Origin: Campylobacter showae
GTDB lineage: Bacteria > Campylobacterota > Campylobacteria > Campylobacterales > Campylobacteraceae
DNA: 64,000 nucleotides
Reading direction: 5' to 3'
Assembly: GCF_004803815.1 (NCBI RefSeq)
Contig: NZ_CP012544.1
Span: 744,001 to 808,000 of the forward strand
How positions within the stretch are numbered: position 1 is the stretch's first letter; every line of letters starts with the position of its first letter. A program made the position numbers and the translations under genes. This document shows positions 57,329-64,000 of the stretch, in pieces. The notes beneath the pieces were generated by a model. It did not search any database and was not told the origin of the DNA. It saw only the letters and a program-made list of their open reading frames with translations.

Positions 57329-59269
57329 GTGGCTCTAATTGACCTTATCGACGTTAGTAAAAAATTCGGTCCGAATGAAATTTTAAACAAAATAAGCCTC
57401 AGCGTAAACGAGCGCGAGCGTATCGCTATCATCGGCAAAAACGGCAGCGGCAAAAGTACGCTGATGAAGCTAGTAGCAGGCTCGCTAGAGCCTGATAGTG
57501 GCAGGCGTATCGTGCAAGGCGGCGTAAAAGTAGAAATGCTCGCGCAAAATCCTAAATTTGACGACGCAGCGACGGTAAAAGATGCGCTAAATTTGGAGCT
57601 AAAAGAGATATTTGATGCGCGTGACGAGTATGCCGCGGTGCTAGAAGCGCTCGGCCGCGATGCGCACAACAAAGAGCTAAACGCGAGGCAAGACGAACTA
57701 ATCAAATTTATCGAAGCAAAAGACGGCTGGCAGATCGAGCGCAAGATCGAGCGCGTGCTGGAGGAGTTTAAGCTAAAAGAGTATGAAAACCGCGCTGTTT
57801 CTAGCCTTAGCGGAGGCGAGATACGCCGCGTAGCTCTGGGTGCGCTGATACTTAAAAAGCCCGATATTTTGCTGCTTGACGAGCCTACGAACCACCTTGA
57901 CGTTTATATGGTGAGATTTTTAGAGGATATGCTAAAAAGCTCGCGTCAGACGATAGTTTTTATCTCGCACGATCGCTACTTTATCGACGCGCTGGCAACC
58001 AGAAGCGTCGAGATCGAGGAGGGCGCGCTGGCGTCATTTGACGGCGGATACGCAAACTATCTAGCTAAAAAAGAGGAAATTTTAGCCAGTCTAGCTAAAT
58101 CTCACGAGACGTTGCTAAAACAGCTAAAAGCCGAGGAGGAGTGGCTGCGCCGCGGCGTCAAAGCGCGTCTAAAACGCAACGAAGGGCGCAAAGAGCGAGT
58201 GCTAGCCATGCGCGAGGAGGCGAAGAAAAACCCGGGCGTGATACGCCGCGTTAGGCTCGAGCTTGAGCGAGCGAGTAAAAATTTTAACCAAACTCAAAGC
58301 GTAAACCGCAAAAAGATGCTATTTGAGATCAAGCAATTAAGCAAAAATATCGGCGGCAAGCAGCTTTTTTCGGGTTTTAACGCGCGGGTTTTGCAAGGCG
58401 AGCGTATCGCGATAGTCGGGCGAAACGGTAGCGGCAAAAGCACTCTTATTAAAATTTTACTCGGGTTTGAAAAGCCTAGTAGCGGCGAGATCAAGCGAGG
58501 CGAGGTGCGAGTGGGATACTTTGATCAGTCTAGAAGCGCGCTAGACGACGACAAGAGCCTTATTGAGACCTTTTGTCCAAACGGCGGCGATCACGTCATG
58601 GTGCGTGGGCGAAATATGCACGTTTATGGCTACCTTAAAAATTTCCTATTTCCTAAAGAATTCCTCGATAAACCCATCGGCGTGCTAAGCGGCGGCGAGA
58701 AAAACCGCGTTGCGCTGGCTCTGCTTTTTAGCAAGGAGTACGACGTGCTCGTACTAGATGAGCCGACAAATGACCTGGATATCGCAACTATCAACATCCT
58801 TGAGGACTACCTGCAAAGCTTTGAGGGCGCTATAATCATCGTGAGTCACGACCGCTACTTTGTCGATAAGATCGCGCACAAACTCTGGGCCTTTGAGGGC
58901 ACGCAAATAGAGGTGCTACATCAAGAGTACAGCGTCTATCTCGAGCTAGAAGACGAATTAGCCGAGCTTGGTAAATTTGAAGCGAGCCTAGCAAGCGAAG
59001 CCGAGCAAGCGCAAAAGCAAAAGAGCAAAACCGGCGCAAAGTTAAGCTACAAGCAAACGCAAATTTTATCCTCGCACCCAGAGAAAATCGCCGCGCTGGA
59101 AGCTAAGATAAAAGAGATAAACGCCGGCCTTAGCGATCCTAAAATCTATCAACAAATCGGCCTAACCGCGCTTTATAACGATCTAGAAGCGGTAAAAAGC
59201 GAGCTGGAGACGCTTGAAAACGAATACTTTGAAGTCTTAGAAATCGCCGAAAATTTGGAGCAAATTTGA
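57329..59269 (+). CDS. ABC-F family ATPase, Uup-like
   Basis: Two ABC domains without membrane segments. I choose GTG 57329, 7 bases after AAGG (57318-57321), rather than the TTG at 57323. Domain 1: GKNGSGKST, LSGGEIRR, ILLLDEPTNHLD (residues 30-190). Domain 2: GRNGSGKST, LSGGEKNRVALALLF, VLVLDEPTND (370-540). A C-terminal coiled coil (560-646) links it to Uup, which acts on DNA or ribosome-related processes rather than antibiotic resistance. Its stop overlaps the next gene start. Confidence 0.93.
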   Translation: MALIDLIDVSKKFGPNEILNKISLSVNERERIAIIGKNGSGKSTLMKLVAGSLEPDSGRRIVQGGVKVEMLAQNPKFDDAATVKDALNLELKEIFDARDEYAAVLEALGRDAHNKELNARQDELIKFIEAKDGWQIERKIERVLEEFKLKEYENRAVSSLSGGEIRRVALGALILKKPDILLLDEPTNHLDVYMVRFLEDMLKSSRQTIVFISHDRYFIDALATRSVEIEEGALASFDGGYANYLAKKEEILASLAKSHETLLKQLKAEEEWLRRGVKARLKRNEGRKERVLAMREEAKKNPGVIRRVRLELERASKNFNQTQSVNRKKMLFEIKQLSKNIGGKQLFSGFNARVLQGERIAIVGRNGSGKSTLIKILLGFEKPSSGEIKRGEVRVGYFDQSRSALDDDKSLIETFCPNGGDHVMVRGRNMHVYGYLKNFLFPKEFLDKPIGVLSGGEKNRVALALLFSKEYDVLVLDEPTNDLDIATINILEDYLQSFEGAIIIVSHDRYFVDKIAHKLWAFEGTQIEVLHQEYSVYLELEDELAELGKFEASLASEAEQAQKQKSKTGAKLSYKQTQILSSHPEKIAALEAKIKEINAGLSDPKIYQQIGLTALYNDLEAVKSELETLENEYFEVLEIAENLEQI

Positions 59270-59712
59270 AAAAATTAACTAAAACCGGTAGGGTTAGCGC
59301 TCTAAATTTACGTACGATTAAGCGAGACGAGTTCATCGGCGCTAGTTTTGAGCTGGACGGGATTAAATTTAGCGGCGTTTTTTCGGCGGATTTTAGTCTG
59401 GAACAGGGCGATCTCGTGCGCGTAGAGTATGAAAGAGACGGCTTTATAAATAGAATAACCCTGCTTGAAACCCTGGCTAAAAATAGCGAAAACAGGAGCA
59501 AGACGGCAAAAATCATGAACATTGCGGTTTTTATCTCGCTGACGCTTCTTGCTCTTTGTATCGCGGGCGGAGTGATTTTTTCTTTGATTACGGGCAGATT
59601 TGAGATTCGCGATTTTACCGATATTATTCGGCTTATTTGTATTTGCTTCCTTGTCTGGTCGCTAGCTTACCATGCGATAGGAAAATTTAAAATTTTGAGG
59701 CATTTTGCGTAA
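59266..59712 (+). CDS. Hypothetical membrane protein, 148 residues
   Basis: Starts at TTG 59266, overlapping the ABC-F stop, with GGAG at 59257-59260. The first 75 residues are beta-like (TGRVSALNLRTIKRDEFIGA, then DLVRVEYERDGFINRITLLE), followed by two membrane helices (NIAVFISLTLLALCIAGGVIFSL; IIRLICICFLVWSLAYHAI). I do not recognise a family. Confidence 0.75.
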   Translation: MKKLTKTGRVSALNLRTIKRDEFIGASFELDGIKFSGVFSADFSLEQGDLVRVEYERDGFINRITLLETLAKNSENRSKTAKIMNIAVFISLTLLALCIAGGVIFSLITGRFEIRDFTDIIRLICICFLVWSLAYHAIGKFKILRHFA

Positions 59713-59758
59713 AATTTGAGCTCGATAAACATCAGAGCTTCTAAAAATAGGCGGCACT

Positions 59759-61282
59759 TTGAAAGATAAAAAATTTATACTACTTTGCTTATTCGCGCTT
59801 TTTGCTGTGCTTTTTACGGTATTTTTCATGGTTTATGTCGCTAGCTATGAGGAGGAGAATGATTTTACTCAGATAGGTAACAGCGAATTTTACGCTACGC
59901 CGCAGGGTAAAATTTACGCGCTCATCCCAAGCGGAGGCAAATTTGAGCTAAAGGGCGTGCGGGCGGATAAATTTAGGGTTTTCGCGTCTGAGGGTTACCG
60001 CGGCCGAAACGTCGGCATGGGCGAAAACGCCGTCTACTGCGGCAATCTCGCGATGACCGGGCTAGATCCGGCTCGCACTATGGCGATTGGCAATGGATAC
60101 TTTACGGACGGCGAGATTGGCTATTTTTGTAGCGACGTAGGCGAGAGAAACTACGAGCTAGGAGCTTTTGCTGAGGCGGTTCAAACCGTGAGGTACGCGA
60201 TACTAGGCGCTGATAAACCGCAAAGCTATATCTACAAAACCCAGCGCGTTTCTAGCGTAAATTTGACTCCGATTTTGGATTTTGGCTTCTCGGCGGAAAA
60301 AGCAGCTTTGGGCGGCGAAAGCGGCAAGGTATATTTTGAGGGCAAGCAGCTAGATGGCGCAGACGCCAGGGCGCTAAGATACGTGCTAGACGCGCGCGGA
60401 CGAGCTAGCGATTTTTACGTTACGGACGGACGAAACGTCTATTTTAAGAGCTCACGGCTCGCGGTCAAATTTACGGCAGAGCTGCACGAGGCGGCGTATT
60501 TTAACGGCGTGCACTATCTTTTAGAGCCCGTTAGCGGAGTAGTTTACGCGGATGAGCATAAGTTTGAGCCCAAATTTGCGCCTTACTCGCTACCCTTTGG
60601 CGTCTCCGGCGCGCACGCTTATCATCTACTTTTTCGCGGCAAGGGCGGGATTTACTTTTGGGAGCGTGAAAGCGGCGAGCTAAAACGCGCAGGAGACGAT
60701 CCTTTTGCGGGTGATATTTCGCCGCTTGTGGGTAGCGTTTTTATTAGCGGCGGACAGACTTATTTCGTGCAGAGCCGCGAAGTGTGGCATAGAACTAAAA
60801 ACGGCAGGCATTTGGGCTCGCGCCATACGGAGCTTTTTAGGCTGAAAACGAGCGAGCAATGGCGCAAAATAGGGCTCGTGCGTAACGGCGTATACGGCGC
60901 TGTTTATGCAAACGGCGATAAAATTTACTATTTTGACGCGCTTGGGACGGGGCAGCTCATAGACTCTAGCGTCTACGAGATCGCGGATACTGCCGTCATA
61001 GAGGTCTTGATGCGGCCGTATGACCCGCGCGGCAAAAATCTGGGCAGCGAGGATATCCGCAAGATGATAAAAGATGAGCGGCTCGTGCCGGCGCAAGGTG
61101 AGCTAGTTTTTGAAGCGGTTACTAGCTATGACGGCGAGGAGAGGTATGCTCTTTGGATATTTGTGGCGGTTGCGATTTTGGCGGCGATCGCGGGCAAAGC
61201 GTACGAGTATAGAAACCGTGCGAAAGCGGTAGAAAAAGAAAAAGCGACAAAACCTCGAGGCAAGGCAAAATTTGGACGGTAA
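59759..61282 (+). CDS. Membrane-anchored protein with DKNYY-like repeats
   Basis: Starts at TTG 59759. The 507-residue product has an N-terminal helix (FILLCLFALFAVLFTVFFMVYVASY), a large extracytoplasmic domain and a C-terminal helix (YALWIFVAVAILAAIAGKAYEY). Several strands of the form GKVYFEGKQLDGADARALRYVLD and GRNVYFKSSRL match the DKNYY repeat pattern (KN-VYY--G--L-GAD---F). The function of the family is unknown. Downstream of the 59266 gene by 46 bases, possibly co-expressed. Confidence 0.75.
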   Translation: MKDKKFILLCLFALFAVLFTVFFMVYVASYEEENDFTQIGNSEFYATPQGKIYALIPSGGKFELKGVRADKFRVFASEGYRGRNVGMGENAVYCGNLAMTGLDPARTMAIGNGYFTDGEIGYFCSDVGERNYELGAFAEAVQTVRYAILGADKPQSYIYKTQRVSSVNLTPILDFGFSAEKAALGGESGKVYFEGKQLDGADARALRYVLDARGRASDFYVTDGRNVYFKSSRLAVKFTAELHEAAYFNGVHYLLEPVSGVVYADEHKFEPKFAPYSLPFGVSGAHAYHLLFRGKGGIYFWERESGELKRAGDDPFAGDISPLVGSVFISGGQTYFVQSREVWHRTKNGRHLGSRHTELFRLKTSEQWRKIGLVRNGVYGAVYANGDKIYYFDALGTGQLIDSSVYEIADTAVIEVLMRPYDPRGKNLGSEDIRKMIKDERLVPAQGELVFEAVTSYDGEERYALWIFVAVAILAAIAGKAYEYRNRAKAVEKEKATKPRGKAKFGR

Positions 61283-61378
61283 ATTTGCTTAAAAAGTTCA
61301 AATTTGACGCTGTGCTCGCCGCTAGCAAATTTTAATCAAATTTTTGCTAAAATCGGGGCAAATTTAAAAGGAGTGCAA

Positions 61379-62137
61379 ATGAAACTGGGAAATTTTTCCG
61401 CAAACTCAAGCCTAAGCAATCAATACCTAGAACAAGCTCAAAATAACAGCGCAAAAGCCCTAAATAACATCTCAGCACAGCGCGCTCTAAGCGGCATCGA
61501 CAGCGCAAATCTAGCTATCGCCGATTCGCTTCGCTCCCAAAGCTCCACGCTAGAGCAGGGCGTCGCAAACGCAAACGACGCTATCGGCATCCTGCAGATC
61601 GCAGACTCCACGCTAGCAAATATCACGCAAAGCGCCGACCGCATCGGCGAGCTATCGGTCAGATATAATGGCGGCATCCTAAACTCCGACCAGCAAAAAA
61701 TGATAAAAAGCGAGGCGGACGCTCTAGTGGGCGCGATGAAAGAGAGCACGCAGCAGGCGAGTTTTAACGGTAAAAACGTATTTGGCGGGCAGATGAGCTT
61801 CCTAACCGGTAACGGCTCGGCGAGCGTAAATTTAAACGCGCCTGATTTTAGTGGTATAGACGTGAGCAACGGCGAGAGCGTGAGTAAATTTATCGGTAGC
61901 GTAAACGCTCTGCGAGGTGGGATCGGCGCGGCGCAAAACGGTATAATCTCGGGCATCAACGCAAGCCTAACCAAAAATGTCGCGTTAAAACAAAGCGAGT
62001 CGCAGCTGCAAAATAACGACATAGCTAAAAATCTAAGCGCTTTTAAGCAAAACGACCTGCAAGCAAACGCCGCTATCCTTGCTCAAGCGCACAATACCGC
62101 AAGCTTGCAAAGCCAGTTTAACAGGCTTTTGGGCTAA
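61379..62137 (+). CDS. flaC: FlaC-type flagellin-like secreted protein
   Basis: Secreted through the flagellar export system in C. jejuni; it resembles the conserved D0/D1 ends of flagellin and is not a major filament part. I start at ATG 61379 behind AAAAGGAGTGCAA; the upstream frame from 61304 has no such site. The 252-residue product shows the flagellin N-terminal helix region (LEQAQNNSAKALNNISAQRALSGIDSANLAIADSLRSQSSTLEQGVANANDAIGILQIADSTLANI) and C-terminal helix (LQANAAILAQAHNTASLQSQFNRLLG). Length and lack of D2/D3 domains match FlaC. C-terminal half of the promoter is TTGCTAAAATCGGG, not clearly sigma-28. Confidence 0.92.
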   Translation: MKLGNFSANSSLSNQYLEQAQNNSAKALNNISAQRALSGIDSANLAIADSLRSQSSTLEQGVANANDAIGILQIADSTLANITQSADRIGELSVRYNGGILNSDQQKMIKSEADALVGAMKESTQQASFNGKNVFGGQMSFLTGNGSASVNLNAPDFSGIDVSNGESVSKFIGSVNALRGGIGAAQNGIISGINASLTKNVALKQSESQLQNNDIAKNLSAFKQNDLQANAAILAQAHNTASLQSQFNRLLG

Positions 62138-62154
62138 ATTTAACTGCTTTATAT

Positions 62155-62195
62155 TTTAGCCGCTACGCTCATTGGCGGCTAAAGCTCTTTTATTT
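62155..62195 (+). terminator. Rho-independent terminator of flaC
   Basis: A perfect 9-bp stem (62155-62163 with 62175-62183) and 11-base loop, followed by GCTCTTTTATTTT. It lies 17 bases past the flaC stop. Confidence 0.75.
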
Positions 62196-62340
62196 TATTC
62201 TACTTTGGCGATTTTATCGCGCCTTACAGTCGGTCAAATTTTACTTTCGCGTTTAATGTTAGTCTCGCGCTTTGCGATTAAAATATAAATGCTTGCCAAG
62301 TTAAATTTGCCGAGTCGGGCTGCGTACTCGTCAAATCTAC

Positions 62341-62772
62341 TTAAACCCTCCACATTAGCTTTGCTAGGATTATCATTATGACACATAAAACAAGGGCGAT
62401 AACGTGCGAGTATTTGCCAAATGGATCTGGCTTTTTTAGCCTATAGACGTAAAAGAGCGATATCGCCGTGATTAGGCACATTAACCCCAGCACGCCAATC
62501 TTGGTCGCGAGCAAAATTTGAAACGAGCTACCGAGCCATCCGTTCTCGCCGCCAAAATAATCCTTTGCCATGTAAACGCCGCTGATAATAAGAAGCAAAA
62601 ACGCAGTGCCAAAGACCTTTGCGCTGCCTTTGGTGTAGGCTTTTTTGACACGAGCGAGCGTATCCTCGTCTACGTGCTTTTTGGCAAACGGAAATATACA
62701 AACGTCGAAAAATACGTAACCGACGAAAGCTACGGCGCTCAAAATATGAACGATCAGGAAAAATAGATACAT
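62341..62772 (-). CDS. Small polytopic membrane protein (CopD-like)
   Basis: The 143-residue product has four membrane segments (FFLIVHILSAVAFVGYVFFDV; FGTAFLLLIISGVYMA; LATKIGVLGLMCLITAISLF; IALVLCVIMIILAKLMW). HILSAV and ISGVYMAKDY fit CopD-like or other small haem-containing membrane proteins (histidine in helix 1). It is a relative of the gene at the left window edge. Function unknown. ATG start is preceded by AAAAAAGGTCCTAA. Confidence 0.8.
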   Translation of the reverse strand: MYLFFLIVHILSAVAFVGYVFFDVCIFPFAKKHVDEDTLARVKKAYTKGSAKVFGTAFLLLIISGVYMAKDYFGGENGWLGSSFQILLATKIGVLGLMCLITAISLFYVYRLKKPDPFGKYSHVIALVLCVIMIILAKLMWRV

Positions 62773-62965
62773 TTAGGACCTTTTTTGTTTGATTATATTT
62801 AAATCGGTAGTCCAAACTGATGATTTTGATTAAGGATTGCGCGAAAGAGGATTAAATTTAAAATTTATCGGCGAAGCGGCAAATTTGCAAAAACAAGCGG
62901 GTCAAAAACTACTTGAATTCAAATTTGGATTGGGTAAATTTGAGATAACTAATTTAGAGATTTAT

Positions 62966-62995
62966 AAAAATCCGCCCGTCAAATTTAACGGGCGG
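62966..62995 (-). terminator. Probable dnaK terminator
   Basis: A perfect 8-bp GC-rich stem (62972-62979 with 62988-62995) and an 8-base loop; on the minus strand a T run (62966-62970) follows. It lies 76 bases past the dnaK stop. Confidence 0.8.
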
Positions 62996-63071
62996 GGCAA
63001 ATTTAAGGGTGCATAAAAACGCTAAAACCTTAAATTTACGTTTGAAGCTCTCGCCGAAACAAGGGCTAATT

Positions 63072-64000
63072 TTACTCAACTTCGGCATCGATGACGTCGT
63101 CGTCTTTTTTCTTGCCGCCGTTTGCTTGCTCGCCCGCGGCGCCGTCTTTTTTATACATCGCTTCGGCTAGCTTGTGGCTGGCTTCGCTTAGAGTTTTGAC
63201 CTTCGCGTCGATCTGCTCTTTGCTCGCATTTTCGTCTTTTAGCGTCTCTTTTAGCTCATCAAGCGCCTTTTGGATACGCTCTTTGTCCTCGGCTGGGATT
63301 TTCTCGCCTAGCTCGTCGAGGCTCTTTTGCGTTTGGTGTGCTAGAGCGTCGGCTTGGTTGCGCGCCTCGACCGCGTCTTTGCGCTTTTTGTCGTCCTCTT
63401 TGTGTAGCTCGGCGTCTTTGACCATGTTGTTGATCTCGTCCTCGCTTAGACCGCTTGAGCCTGAGATCGTGATATTTTGGGCTTTGCCGGTAGCCTTGTC
63501 TTTAGCGGAGACCGTTAGGATGCCGTTGGCATCGATATCAAACTCGACCTCGATCTGAGGCACGCCACGAGGAGCAGCAGGGATACCCTCTAGGTTAAAC
63601 TGACCCAAAGACTTGTTGTCGCGGGCAAATTCGCGCTCGCCTTGTAGCACGTGGATCGTGACGGCGCTTTGATTGTCTTCGGCGGTTGAAAATACTTGAT
63701 TTTTCTTAACCGGGATAGTCGTGCCTTTTTCGATGATTTTCGTCATCACGCCGCCTAGAGTCTCGATGCCTAGACTTAGCGGAGTGACGTCTAGGAGCAA
63801 CACGTCCTTTACGTCGCCTTTGATAACCGCGCCTTGGATCGCCGCGCCGATAGCTACGACCTCGTCCGGATTTACGCTTTTATTTAGCTCTTTGCCAAAC
63901 GCCTTTTTGACCTCTTCTTGAACTAAAGGCACGCGCGTCGAGCCGCCCACCATGACGATTTCTTTTATATCTTTTTTGTCAAGTCCGGCATCTTTTACGA
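63072..64000 (-). CDS. dnaK: Chaperone DnaK, C-terminal part (5' end outside window)
   Basis: Hsp70 chaperone that binds exposed hydrophobic segments with DnaJ and GrpE. The frame runs without stop from the window edge to 63072 (about 309 codons). It starts within the actin-like ATPase lobe ([44 protein letters not shown]), then the linker [17 protein letters not shown], the substrate-binding beta domain ([49 protein letters not shown]), the helical lid and ends DDVIDAEVE, as DnaK does. Only the C-terminal half is visible. Confidence 0.97.
   Translation of the reverse strand, partial: VKDAGLDKKDIKEIVMVGGSTRVPLVQEEVKKAFGKELNKSVNPDEVVAIGAAIQGAVIKGDVKDVLLLDVTPLSLGIETLGGVMTKIIEKGTTIPVKKNQVFSTAEDNQSAVTIHVLQGEREFARDNKSLGQFNLEGIPAAPRGVPQIEVEFDIDANGILTVSAKDKATGKAQNITISGSSGLSEDEINNMVKDAELHKEDDKKRKDAVEARNQADALAHQTQKSLDELGEKIPAEDKERIQKALDELKETLKDENASKEQIDAKVKTLSEASHKLAEAMYKKDGAAGEQANGGKKKDDDVIDAEVE

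Overview
The window reads as chromosomal DNA of a Campylobacter, most likely one of the higher-GC, mostly oral species around C. showae, C. rectus, C. curvus and C. concisus. Evidence is the gene content (HobA, FlaC, FliW, a short RNase R, a short DnaX-associated delta-prime subunit, Hcp-type cysteine-rich Sel1 protein), the gene order, and the very common word AAATTTGA. The species guess is inference. I saw no rRNA, tRNA, complete insertion sequence, CRISPR array or replication origin.

Layout. 1-5710: end of a small membrane protein gene, alaS, then an oxidoreductase gene overlapping hemH and a small helical protein. 6102-13781: hpf, then a reverse-strand operon of three prepilin genes plus a 1280-residue exported protein, directly behind fliW; bamD and lon start in the opposite direction. 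16218-18812: an AT-rich accessory patch between lon and rpsR holding two frameshifted genes. 18813-23869: rpsR-ssb-rpsF with a structured leader, holA, rnr and an HDOD gene. 24006-28011: ilvC, a YibQ-like deacetylase, dprA, ruvX. 28277-33837: a hydrolase, a VOC protein, a degenerate kinase-like protein, queA, tatC, tatB, hemW. 34025-40144: an iron-uptake block (AraC-type regulator, Fur box, TonB-dependent receptor, PepSY membrane protein) plus two hypothetical genes. 40362-48972: one long, tightly packed operon rppH-lysC-hobA-holB-folP-ligA-tlyA-ribF-cmoA. 49671-64000: a TAXI-type TRAP transporter, an Hcp-like protein, a YgjP metallopeptidase, a MATE exporter, an NSS symporter, an ABC-F ATPase, two hypothetical genes, flaC, a second small membrane protein and the 3' end of dnaK.

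Comparison from memory with C. jejuni: lon lies next to rpsR there, and hemW lies next to nudH/rppH. Here the decayed patch (16218-18812) and the iron block (about 33872-40144) interrupt those neighbourhoods, so both look like accessory insertions. The prepilin operon likewise sits beside fliW where I would expect proC.

The most interesting points are: the prepilin/large exoprotein operon, which looks like an undescribed pilus or pseudopilus tip complex; an accessory gene pair whose reading frames can be rebuilt by six single-base changes in homopolymer runs, giving a LysM protein with a hydrophobic hairpin; an AAATTTGA(C) DNA word that appears to have expanded inside genes (tlyA, ygjP) as low-complexity insertions; a candidate S6:S18 autoregulatory leader; and two strongly structured intergenic regions.
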